A DNA stretch of 58,001 nucleotides from AR5 sp035762565 (GTDB lineage: Bacteria > Methylomirabilota > Methylomirabilia > Rokubacteriales > CSP1-6), in contig DASTOJ010000155.1 of assembly GCA_035762565.1 (NCBI GenBank), positions 1-58,001 on the forward strand, in the 5' to 3' direction. The notes beneath the pieces were generated by a model. It was not told the DNA's origin. It did not search any database and saw nothing but the letters and a program-made list of their open reading frames with translations. Each line of letters opens with the position of its first letter. The first letter of the stretch is position 1. A program made the translations under genes and the position numbers. Positions 50,131 to 57,791 of this stretch are shown here, piece after piece.

Positions 50131-51116
50131 TGGCGACACGGGAGCGCGTGCTGTCGGGAATGCGCCCGAGCGGGCGGCTGCACCTGGGCAACTATCTGGG
50201 TGCGCTCGCGAACTGGGTGACGCTCCAGGACGCCTACGACTGCTTCTACTTCTCCGCCGACTGGCACGTCCTCACCGACCGCAGCGACGTCGGCGACGTG
50301 CCCGCCAACACGCTCGAGATGGCCGCCGACTGGCTGGGCGCCGGGCTCGACCCCGAGCGCTCGACGCTGTTCATCCAGTCGCTGGTCCCGGAGCACGCCG
50401 AGCTGCACCTGCTGTTCTCGATGGTCACGCCGGTCGGCTGGCTGGAGCGGGTGCCGACCTACAAGGAGCGGATCGAGCAGCAGGGGATCACCTCGCCCTC
50501 GTACGGCCTGCTCGGCTATCCGCTGCTGCAGTCGGCCGACATCCTCATGTACAAGGCCGCGTGGGTGCCGGTCGGCATCGACCAGGTTCCCCACGTCGAG
50601 CTGACGCGGGAGGTGGCCCGCCGCTTCAACAACACGTTCGGCCCCGTCTTCGTCGAGCCCGACGCCAAGCTGACCGAGATCCCCAAGGTGCCGGGCACCG
50701 ACGGGCGCAAGATGTCCAAATCCTACGGCAACGACATCGAGCTGGCCGACGGCCCCGAGACGATCCGCGCCAAGGTGCGGCCGATGGTCACCGACCCCGC
50801 GCGCAAGCGGCGCACCGACCCCGGCAACCCCGAGGTGTGCCCGGTCTTCGACCTGCACAGGATCTTCACGCCGCCCGCCGGCCGCGAGGCCTGCGCAATC
50901 GGATGCCGGACGGCCGCCATCGGCTGTCTCGACTGCAAGGACGTCCTGCTCGAGCACATGATCCCGCCGCTGGCCGCCGTCCGCGAGCGCCGCCAGGGCT
51001 ACGCCGAGAAGCCGGACCGCATCAGGCAGGTGCTCGTGGAGGGGTCGCGACGGGCGCGGGCGGTGGCCCAGCAGACGATGGCGGAGGTGCGCGACGTGGT
51101 CAAGCTCACGCCATGA
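50130..51116 (+). CDS. trpS: tryptophanyl-tRNA synthetase with probable [4Fe-4S] cysteine set
   Basis: Charges tRNA-Trp. 328 residues. The HIGH-type motif is HLGN at 18-21 and KMSKS is at 194-198. Four cysteines at C237, C259, C266 and C269 (C-x21-C-x6-C-x2-C) lie near the anticodon-binding part; the Thermotoga maritima enzyme with a [4Fe-4S] cluster has C-x22-C-x6-C-x2-C. A fifth Cys is at 255. TrpS is encoded at the end of the LPS cluster and is followed directly by scpA, a pairing seen in other bacteria. Confidence 0.94.
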   Translation: MATRERVLSGMRPSGRLHLGNYLGALANWVTLQDAYDCFYFSADWHVLTDRSDVGDVPANTLEMAADWLGAGLDPERSTLFIQSLVPEHAELHLLFSMVTPVGWLERVPTYKERIEQQGITSPSYGLLGYPLLQSADILMYKAAWVPVGIDQVPHVELTREVARRFNNTFGPVFVEPDAKLTEIPKVPGTDGRKMSKSYGNDIELADGPETIRAKVRPMVTDPARKRRTDPGNPEVCPVFDLHRIFTPPAGREACAIGCRTAAIGCLDCKDVLLEHMIPPLAAVRERRQGYAEKPDRIRQVLVEGSRRARAVAQQTMAEVRDVVKLTP

Positions 51117-51961
51117 GCGACGCGACGGGGGCGCCCGAGGCGACCGCCGAGCTCCGCCTGCGCGTCGGTGCCTTCGAGGGCCCGCTCGACCTGCTCCTGC
51201 ACCTGTGCCGCACCAACGAGATCGACCTGGCCGCGCTGCCGGTGCGCACCATCACCGACCAGTACCTGGCCCACCTGGAGGCGGTCGAGTTCCGCGATCT
51301 GGAGACGGCCGGCGCCTACCTCGTCATGGCCGCCACCCTGATCTACCTCAAGTCCAAGCTGCTGGTGCCGCCCGACGAGACGGCCGACGAGCAGCTCGAC
51401 GACGAGGCGCTCGCCCTCAAGCAGGAGCTGGAGGAGCGGCTGCGCGAGTACGCGCGGGTGAAGACGCAGGGGGCGTGGCTCGGGCGCCGCGAGGCCGAGC
51501 AGGCGCTGATCTGGGGGCGCCCGTCGAGCACGCTGCCCGCGCTCGAGGACGTGCCGCTGGAGGACCTGTCGGTCCACTGGCTCGAGCGGGCGCTCAAGCG
51601 CCTCATCGAGGAGCAGCAGCGCCAGCGCCCCCGCGAGGTCGAGCCCAACCCGCCCTCGGTGCTGGAGCGGATGACCGAGATCCTCGGCCTGCTGCGCGAC
51701 ACCTGGTCGCTGCTGTTCTCGTCGATGACGGGCGGCGAGCGGCGCCGGTCGGAGATCGTCGTGAGCCTGCTGGCCGTGCTCGAGCTGTGCCGGCAAGGCA
51801 AGATCCGCACGCAGCAGACGGAGCTCTTCGGCGACATCGTCATCGAACGCCAGACCACATCGCCTTTCACCGACGCCGAGACCGCCCGGACCGCGGCGCC
51901 TCCCACTGACGCCGCAATCGCTCCCGCTGTATCAGGGGGGAGCGGCGCCGCTCCCCCCTGA
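51113..51961 (+). CDS. scpA: segregation and condensation protein ScpA
   Basis: The kleisin of the SMC-ScpAB condensin. 282 residues. FEGPLDLLLHLCRTNEIDLAAL (in two parts) and TDQYLAHLEAVEFRDLETAGAYLVMAATLI form the N-terminal domain; the C-terminal winged helix is in VVSLLAVLELCRQGKIRTQQ. After about residue 250 the chain is unconserved. Its last 11 residues (AVSGGSGAAPP) and the TGA stop are encoded by a perfect 40-bp palindrome that also occurs, in related form, at two intergenic sites. ATG start overlaps trpS by 4 nt. Confidence 0.93.
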   Translation: MSDATGAPEATAELRLRVGAFEGPLDLLLHLCRTNEIDLAALPVRTITDQYLAHLEAVEFRDLETAGAYLVMAATLIYLKSKLLVPPDETADEQLDDEALALKQELEERLREYARVKTQGAWLGRREAEQALIWGRPSSTLPALEDVPLEDLSVHWLERALKRLIEEQQRQRPREVEPNPPSVLERMTEILGLLRDTWSLLFSSMTGGERRRSEIVVSLLAVLELCRQGKIRTQQTELFGDIVIERQTTSPFTDAETARTAAPPTDAAIAPAVSGGSGAAPP

Positions 51962-51966
51962 TACAG
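51927..51966. repeat. perfect 40-bp palindrome, copy 1 (scpA/scpB junction)
   Basis: Arms of 20 nt: CTGTATCA-G6-AGCGGC and its exact reverse complement, with no loop. The left arm and most of the right are in the scpA reading frame, and the right arm supplies the scpA stop. The scpB ribosome binding site (AGGAG at 51969-51973) begins 3 nt after the element. No T-run follows. Confidence 0.95.
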
Positions 51967-51982
51967 ACAGGAGACATCCCCC

Positions 51983-52603
51983 GTGCCGAACCCGGTTGAC
52001 GTGGTCGAGGCCCTGCTCTTCGCCTCCGACGTGCCGCTCGAGGCCGAGCGCATCCGCGAGGTGCTCGATCTCGAGCACGTCACGGCCGCCCGCGGGCTCG
52101 TGCAGGAGCTGATCGCCCGTTACGAGGCCGAGCCGCGCGGCCTCAGCATCATGGAGGTCGGCGGCGGCTACCGGATGGTGACCCGGCCCGAGCTGGCGCC
52201 GTGGCTGGTGCGCCTGGCCCGCGCCCGCACTCGCGTGCGCCTGTCGCGTCCGGCCCTGGAGACGCTGGCCATCATCGCCTACAAGCAGCCGGTGTCGCGC
52301 CCGGAGCTGGACGCCGTGCGGGGCGTCAGCTCGGACGCCGTGCTCGACAACCTGCTCGAGCGCCGCCTCGTCCGCGTCGCCGGCCGCAAGGAGGCGCCCG
52401 GGCGGCCGTTCCTCTACGAGACCACCCGGGAGTTCCTGGTCGCCTTCGGGCTGCGCGATCTCACCGACCTGCCCCGGGTCGAGGGGGAGCTGGCGATCCC
52501 CGACGGGGCCGTCGAGACCGCCGCCGCGGCCGCCGAGCATGGCCACGCTGAGACTGAACAAGATCCTGGCCCAGGCGGGCCTGACGTCGCGACGCGGGGC
52601 TGA
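51983..52603 (+). CDS. scpB: segregation and condensation protein ScpB
   Basis: Dimeric partner that binds ScpA in the SMC complex. 206 residues from GTG, with AGGAG 9 nt upstream. Two winged helices: VVEALLFASDVPLEAERIRE and ALETLAIIAYKQPVSRPELD (with RGVSSDAVLDNLLERRLV). Both are well conserved. The C-terminal 25 residues are low complexity and overlap the start of rluB by 65 nt, an unusually long overlap for this window. Confidence 0.93.
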   Translation: MPNPVDVVEALLFASDVPLEAERIREVLDLEHVTAARGLVQELIARYEAEPRGLSIMEVGGGYRMVTRPELAPWLVRLARARTRVRLSRPALETLAIIAYKQPVSRPELDAVRGVSSDAVLDNLLERRLVRVAGRKEAPGRPFLYETTREFLVAFGLRDLTDLPRVEGELAIPDGAVETAAAAAEHGHAETEQDPGPGGPDVATRG

Positions 52604-53297
52604 TCAGCTCGTCCTCGGCGGGCGCGTCGCGGTCAACGGCGTCGTGACCCGCGAGCCCGGGACGCTCGCCGATCCGGACGCCGACCGCATCACCCTGGAC
52701 GGCCGCGCCTTGCCGGGGCCCGAGACCAGGCACTACCTGCTCCTGCACAAGCCGGCCGGCGTCGTGACCACGGTGCGCGACCCCCAGGGCCGGGCGGTCG
52801 TCACCGACCTGCTGCCGGCGGGCGTGCGCGCGCGCGTCTACCCGGTCGGCCGGCTGGACGCCGACGTCGAGGGGCTGCTGCTGCTGACCAACGACGGCGC
52901 CCTGACCCACCGGCTGCTGCATCCGCGGTACGCGCTGCCGCGGGTCTACGAGGCGGAGGTGGCGGGGCGGGTGAGCGGCGACGACCTGCCGCGCTGGCGG
53001 CGCGGCGTGACGCTCGACGACGGCGCCGCCAGGCCGCTCGCCGCCGAGGTGCTGCGCACCGGCACGGCGGCGAGCACGCTGCGGCTGACGTTCACCGAGG
53101 GCCGCAAGCACGAGGTCAAGCGCTACTGCGAGGCCCTCGGCCATCGCGTCCGCCGCCTGCGTCGCATCGCCTTCGGCCCGCTCTCCCTGGGCACGCTGCC
53201 GCGCGGCGCCTGCCGCCCCCTCACACCTCGCGAGCTCGCCGCCCTTCGCGCCACCGCCGCCGCCGCGCCCGCCGACGAACGGGCCCCACGTTCTTGA
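52539..53297 (+). CDS. rluB: 23S rRNA pseudouridine synthase RluB family
   Basis: A 252-residue RsuA/RluB/E/F-type pseudouridine synthase. An S4 domain begins at once (LRLNKILAQAGLTSRRGADQ) and the catalytic Asp is in VGRLDADVEGLLLLTNDG. KHEVKRYCEALGHRVRRLRR is the usual C-terminal segment, followed by an Ala/Pro tail. The ATG at 52539 lies inside scpB; a later start would cut the S4 domain. The scpA-scpB-rluB order is widespread. Confidence 0.9.
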   Translation: MATLRLNKILAQAGLTSRRGADQLVLGGRVAVNGVVTREPGTLADPDADRITLDGRALPGPETRHYLLLHKPAGVVTTVRDPQGRAVVTDLLPAGVRARVYPVGRLDADVEGLLLLTNDGALTHRLLHPRYALPRVYEAEVAGRVSGDDLPRWRRGVTLDDGAARPLAAEVLRTGTAASTLRLTFTEGRKHEVKRYCEALGHRVRRLRRIAFGPLSLGTLPRGACRPLTPRELAALRATAAAAPADERAPRS

Positions 53298-53346
53298 AAA
53301 CGCACGACAGCGCGCGCGGCCACGCCCGGTCGAACCGCTGCCGGGG

Positions 53347-53382
53347 GTGTCGGGGGGGAGCGGCGCCGCTCCCCCCTGATAC
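53347..53382. repeat. palindrome family, copy 2 (rluB-pheA gap)
   Basis: Arms of 18 nt: GTGTC-G7-AGCGGC (53347-53364) and GCCGCT-C6-TGATAC (53365-53382). The right arm is identical to copy 1. The left arm differs at two positions, A to G, both of which still pair as G-U in RNA. It lies 49 nt after rluB and 6 nt before the pheA -35, which is a terminator-like place, but there is no T-run. Confidence 0.9.
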
Positions 53383-53388
53383 GAAAAA

Positions 53389-53417
53389 TTGCGTGGCCGG
53401 TGTGGCCCGCCTATAAT
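53389..53417 (+). promoter_or_regulatory. pheA operon promoter
   Basis: TTGCGT (53389-53394), exactly 17 nt, then a perfect TATAAT (53412-53417). The mRNA would start near 53424, giving a leader of about 30 nt that carries AGGAG at 53443-53447 before the pheA ATG. This is the clearest conventional promoter in the window. Confidence 0.65.
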
Positions 53418-53452
53418 GCGCGGGACTCATTCGAGGGGTCGCAGGAGTCCCT

Positions 53453-54514
53453 ATGGACCTGGGCGATTGGCGCTCCAGGATCAACGACATCGACAACCAA
53501 ATTCTCCACCTCCTCAACCAACGCGCCGAGGCCGCCCTTCACATCGGAGACCTCAAACGACGGCAGGATGCGCCGTCGTATGCCCCGGAGCGTGAGGCCG
53601 AGATCCTGAGCCGGCTGACGGCCGCCGGGCCGGGCCCGCTGCCCGCCGAGGCCGTCACCGCGGTGTGGCGCGAAATCCTGTCGGCGTGCCGCGCCCTGGA
53701 AGGTCCGCTCGCGGTCGCCTATCTCGCGCCGCCGGCCACCTTCACCCACCAGGCCGCCCGCGAGCGCTTCGGCGACGCCGTGCACTACCATCCCTCGCGG
53801 ACGATCGCCGAGATCTTCGAGGACGTCGAGCGGGAACGGGCACAGTTCGGCGTGGTGCCGGTGGAGAACTCGACCGACGGCGCGGTCAACGTCACCCTCG
53901 ACCGGCTGGTCGACACCGATCTGACGATCTGCGGCGAGCTGACGCTCGAGATCGCCCAGCACCTGCTGTCGCGCGCCGCCGACCTCGCGGGCGTCAAGCG
54001 CGTGCTGTCCCATCCGCAAGGGCTGGGCCAGTGCCGGAGCTGGCTGGCCGAGCACCTGCCGGAGGTCCCCCAGGAGGAGACCGCGTCCACCGCCGGCGCC
54101 GCCGAGCTGGCCGCCGTCGACCCGAGCGTCGCCGCCATCGCCTCCGAGCTGGCCGGCCGCCTGTACGACGTGCCGATCCTCCGGCGCCGCATCGAGGACA
54201 ATCGTCAGAACACGACCCGCTTCCTGGTCATCGGCCGCCGGCCGACCGGGCCGACCGGGCGGGACAAGACGTCGATCGTCTTCGCCATGCCGAACCAGCC
54301 GGGCGCGCTCTATCGCATCCTGGAGCCCTTCGCGCGCGCCGGCCTCAACCTGACCAAGATCGAATCGCGGCCGGCCAAGCGCATGCCCTGGGAGTTCGTG
54401 ATGTTCGTGGACTTCGAGGGGCACCGGGCCACGCCCGTGGTCGCCGCCGCCCTGGGCGAGGCCGCCGACCGGACCGTCTACCTGAAAGTCATCGGCTCGT
54501 ACCCGGCCGCCTAA
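53453..54514 (+). CDS. pheA: bifunctional chorismate mutase / prephenate dehydratase (P-protein)
   Basis: Makes phenylpyruvate from chorismate. 353 residues: AroQ-type chorismate mutase at about 1-88 (WRSRINDIDNQILHLLNQRA), prephenate dehydratase at about 92-270 (VAYLAPPATFTHQAA, VVPVENSTDGAVN, and NTTRFLVIG with the catalytic Thr), and a C-terminal ACT domain (PGALYRILEPFARAGLNLTK followed by IESRP). The ESRP motif indicates phenylalanine feedback inhibition. First gene of the operon, 9 nt before hisC. Confidence 0.95.
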   Translation: MDLGDWRSRINDIDNQILHLLNQRAEAALHIGDLKRRQDAPSYAPEREAEILSRLTAAGPGPLPAEAVTAVWREILSACRALEGPLAVAYLAPPATFTHQAARERFGDAVHYHPSRTIAEIFEDVERERAQFGVVPVENSTDGAVNVTLDRLVDTDLTICGELTLEIAQHLLSRAADLAGVKRVLSHPQGLGQCRSWLAEHLPEVPQEETASTAGAAELAAVDPSVAAIASELAGRLYDVPILRRRIEDNRQNTTRFLVIGRRPTGPTGRDKTSIVFAMPNQPGALYRILEPFARAGLNLTKIESRPAKRMPWEFVMFVDFEGHRATPVVAAALGEAADRTVYLKVIGSYPAA

Positions 54515-54523
54515 GGAGAGCGC

Positions 54524-55636
54524 ATGCACACGCAGTGGGAGTCCCTGGCCAACGAACACATCCTCGGGATCGCGCCCTACGAGCCCGGCAAGCCGGTGGA
54601 GGAGCTGGAGCGGGAGCTCGGCATCCAGGGCGCGATCAAGCTGGCCTCCAACGAGAATCCGCTGCCCCCGTCCGACCGCGTGCAGAAGGCGGTGGCCGAC
54701 GCGCTGGCGAGCCTCAACCGCTATCCCGACGGCAGCGGCTTCTACCTGCGGCAGGCGCTGGCCCGCAAGCACAACGTCACCGCCGACCAGATCGTGCTCG
54801 GCAACGGCTCCAACGAGCTGATCGAGCTGATCGTGCGGACCTTCCTGCGCCCCGGCGACGAGGCGGTGGTGCCGCACCCGTCCTTCGTCGTCTATCCGAT
54901 GATCGTGCAGGCGGCCGGGGGCATCCGCGTGATGGTGATGCTCAGGGACCACCGCCTCGACCTGGAGGCGATGGCGCGGGCCATCACGCCGATGACCAAG
55001 CTCGTCTTCATCGCCAACCCCAACAACCCGACGGCGACGATCGTGACCGCCGACGAGGTCACCCACTTCATGTCGAGGGTCCCCGAGCGGACGATCGTGG
55101 TCTTCGACGAGGCCTACACCGAGTTCGCCCAGGGCCCCGACTTCCCCGAGACGCTGCCCTACATCGCCCAGGGCCGCAAGGTGGTGGTGCTGCGCACGTT
55201 CTCCAAGGCGGCCAGCCTGGCCGGGCTGCGGGTGGGCTACAGCATCACCGACGCCGACGCGGTGTCGCTCATGAACCGCATCCGCCAGCCCTTCAACGTC
55301 AACTCGCTGGCCCAGGTGGCGGCGCTGGCCGCGCTGGAGGACGAGTCGCACACGCTCGAGTGCGTGCGCATGATCGAGGCCGGGCGCCACTACCTCTACG
55401 ACGAGTTCAACGCGCTCGGTCTCAAGTACGTGCCCTCGCGCGCCAACTTCATCCTCGTCGACGTCGGGCGCAGTGCTTCCGACATCTACCAGCGCCTGCT
55501 CAAGGAAGGCGTCATCGTGCGGCCCATGACGCCGTTCGGCATGGAGTCGGCCCTGCGGGTGACGATCGGCACCCCGCAGGAGAATCGCCGGCTGATCAAG
55601 GCGCTGCGCACGGTCCTGGGGAAAGGCGCCGCGTGA
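54524..55636 (+). CDS. hisC: histidinol-phosphate / aromatic aminotransferase (HisC family)
   Basis: PLP-dependent class II aminotransferase of 370 residues. IKLASNENPLPPSDRVQKAV, GNGSNELIELIVRTFL, FIANPNNPTATIVT and the PLP lysine K228 in FSKAASLAGLRVGY are present. It has a strong AAGGAG 5 nt upstream of ATG. In the pheA-hisC-tyrA-aroA operon such genes usually serve phenylalanine and tyrosine transamination, so aromatic aminotransferase is at least as likely as a histidine pathway role. Confidence 0.92.
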   Translation: MHTQWESLANEHILGIAPYEPGKPVEELERELGIQGAIKLASNENPLPPSDRVQKAVADALASLNRYPDGSGFYLRQALARKHNVTADQIVLGNGSNELIELIVRTFLRPGDEAVVPHPSFVVYPMIVQAAGGIRVMVMLRDHRLDLEAMARAITPMTKLVFIANPNNPTATIVTADEVTHFMSRVPERTIVVFDEAYTEFAQGPDFPETLPYIAQGRKVVVLRTFSKAASLAGLRVGYSITDADAVSLMNRIRQPFNVNSLAQVAALAALEDESHTLECVRMIEAGRHYLYDEFNALGLKYVPSRANFILVDVGRSASDIYQRLLKEGVIVRPMTPFGMESALRVTIGTPQENRRLIKALRTVLGKGAA

Positions 55637-56484
55637 TCGAGCGACTGGCGATCGTCGGTGTCGGCCTGCTGGGCGGCTCGGTCGCCAAGGCGGCGCGGGC
55701 CCGCGGCCTCGCCCGGGACATCGTCGGGATCGGTCGCGACCTCGCGCGCCTGCGGCCGGCGCTGAGCGAGGGCGCACTCGACCGCGCCACCACCGACGTC
55801 GCCGAGGGCGTGGCCGGCGCCGACTGCATCGTGCTGGGGGCGCCGGTGCTGGCCAACGAGGCGCTGCTGGGCCCGGTGTGGCAGGCGGCCCCCGCCGGCG
55901 CGGTGGTCACCGACGTGGGCTCGACCAAGCGCGGGATCGTCGCCGCCGCCGAGCGGCTGGCCGCCGGGCGGCGCGAGGTCCACTTCGTCGGCAGCCACCC
56001 GATGGCCGGCTCGGAGCGGAGCGGCTACGGCGTGGCCCGCGCGGATCTGTTCGCGGGCGCCACCGTGGTCGTGACGCCGGGGGAGGCCGGTGAGGCCCGC
56101 GCCGTCAAGGCGGTGGAGGAATTCTGGACGGCGCTCGGCGCGCGGGTCGTGACGCTCGATCCCGAGACCCACGACCGGGCCGTCGCCGCCATCAGCCACC
56201 TGCCGCACGTGGTGGCGTGGGCGCTCGTCGACGCGGTGACGCGCTTCGAGCCCGACGCGCTGGCCATCGCCGCCCGCGGCTTCAAGGACACCACGCGCAT
56301 CGCCGCCGCCGACCCCGAGGTGTGGCGGGAGATCCTGACCGACAACCGCGCGGCGGTCGCGGCGAGCGTCGCCGCGTTCCGCCGCGCGCTCGACGACCTC
56401 GACGCGCTGGTGGCCGCCGGCGACGGCCCGGCGCTGACCGCGTTCCTGGCCCGGATGAAGACGCTGCGCGAGCGGCTGGCATGA
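55633..56484 (+). CDS. tyrA: prephenate/arogenate dehydrogenase
   Basis: Oxidative decarboxylation to 4-hydroxyphenylpyruvate or tyrosine. 283 residues from GTG overlapping hisC. The Rossmann motif is AIVGVGLLGGSVAKAARARG; GSHPMAGSERSGYGVARADL and THDRAVAAISHLPHVVAWAL hold the catalytic residues. There is no ACT domain. Whether it prefers prephenate or arogenate cannot be told from sequence alone. Confidence 0.93.
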   Translation: MIERLAIVGVGLLGGSVAKAARARGLARDIVGIGRDLARLRPALSEGALDRATTDVAEGVAGADCIVLGAPVLANEALLGPVWQAAPAGAVVTDVGSTKRGIVAAAERLAAGRREVHFVGSHPMAGSERSGYGVARADLFAGATVVVTPGEAGEARAVKAVEEFWTALGARVVTLDPETHDRAVAAISHLPHVVAWALVDAVTRFEPDALAIAARGFKDTTRIAAADPEVWREILTDNRAAVAASVAAFRRALDDLDALVAAGDGPALTAFLARMKTLRERLA

Positions 56485-57791
56485 GATTCCGGGTGCGTCC
56501 GATCGGACGGCTGCGGGGCGAGGCCGAGGTGCCGGGCGACAAGTCGGTCTCCCACCGCGCCGCCCTGCTCGGCGCGCTGGCCGAGGGCGTGAGCGAGGTG
56601 CAGGGGTACCTCGAGGCCGAGGACTGCCTGTGCACGCTCCGGGCGGTGCAGGCGCTCGGGGCCGAGGTGACGCGCAAGGGGCCCGGCCACTATCGCATCG
56701 CCGGAGGCGGGCTCCGCGGGTTGAGCGAGCCCGCCGACGTGATCGACTGCGGCAACGCGGGCACGATGGCACGACTGCTCGCCGGCGTGCTGGCCGGCCA
56801 GCCGTTCTGGACGGTGCTGACCGGCGACGCCTCCCTGCGGCGGCGTCCCATGGGGCGAATCGCCGAGCCGCTGCGCGCGATGGGCGCCACGCTCGTCGGG
56901 CGCGCGGAGGGGACGCGACTGCCGCTGGCGATCCGGGGCGCGGCGGTGACGAAGTCGCTCCGGTACGCGACACCGGTGGCCTCGGCCCAGGTGAAGTCGG
57001 CCATTCTGCTGGCCGGCCTCGGCGCCGACGGGCCGGTGACGGTGACCGAGCCGGCCCCCTCGCGCGACCACTCCGAGCGCATGCTGCGGCGCTTCGGCGC
57101 CCGGGTGGCGGCCGAGGACCGCGCCGTGACCCTGACGCCGGGGCCACTGCGCGCCACGTCCGTCGTCGTGCCGGGCGACATCTCCTCCGCCGCGTTCCTG
57201 CTCGTGGCCGGCGCCCTCGTCGGCGACGCGACGCTGACGCTCCACCGCGTCGGCGTGAACCCCACGCGCACCGGCGTGCTCGACGTGCTGGCGGCCATGG
57301 GGGCCCGCGTCCGGACGAGCGGGGCCGCCGACGAGGGCGAGCCGACCGCCTCGCTCAGCGTGGCCACGAGCGCGTTGCGCGGCACGACGGTCGGCGGCGC
57401 TGCGCTCATCCCGCGGCTCATCGACGAGGTGCCGGTCCTCGCCGTCGCCGCCGCCGCCGCGGAGGGCGTGACCGTGATCGGCGACGCGGCCGAGCTGCGG
57501 GTCAAGGAATCCGACCGCATCGCCATGCTCGGCCGCGAGCTGGCGAAGCTGGGCGCCGCCGTCGCGGAGCGCCCGGACGGCATGACGATCACCGGCGGCC
57601 GCCGCCTCCACGGCGCCATGGTCCACAGCGGCGGCGACCACCGCATGGCCATGGCCCTCGCCGTTGCCGGGCTGATCGCCGACGGCGAGACCATCGTCGA
57701 CGACGTCGCCTGCGTCGCGACGTCGTTTCCGGGGTTCGCGGAGACGGTGAACGCCCTGGCGGGCGCGACCGCGATCGAGGTCGAGCCATGA
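56481..57791 (+). CDS. aroA: 3-phosphoshikimate 1-carboxyvinyltransferase (EPSP synthase)
   Basis: Makes EPSP from shikimate 3-phosphate and PEP. 436 residues from ATG overlapping tyrA. EVPGDKSVSHRAALLGALAE, DCGNAGTMARLLAGVLAG, LTGDASLRRRPMGRIAEPLR and RVKESDRIAMLGRELAKLG are seen (the last begins LRVKESDR). The NAGT glycine of the glyphosate-sensitive type is kept. GDASLRRRPM is closer to Bacillus-like enzymes than to E. coli. Usual downstream partners cmk and rpsA are not in the window. Confidence 0.95.
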   Translation: MRFRVRPIGRLRGEAEVPGDKSVSHRAALLGALAEGVSEVQGYLEAEDCLCTLRAVQALGAEVTRKGPGHYRIAGGGLRGLSEPADVIDCGNAGTMARLLAGVLAGQPFWTVLTGDASLRRRPMGRIAEPLRAMGATLVGRAEGTRLPLAIRGAAVTKSLRYATPVASAQVKSAILLAGLGADGPVTVTEPAPSRDHSERMLRRFGARVAAEDRAVTLTPGPLRATSVVVPGDISSAAFLLVAGALVGDATLTLHRVGVNPTRTGVLDVLAAMGARVRTSGAADEGEPTASLSVATSALRGTTVGGAALIPRLIDEVPVLAVAAAAAEGVTVIGDAAELRVKESDRIAMLGRELAKLGAAVAERPDGMTITGGRRLHGAMVHSGGDHRMAMALAVAGLIADGETIVDDVACVATSFPGFAETVNALAGATAIEVEP

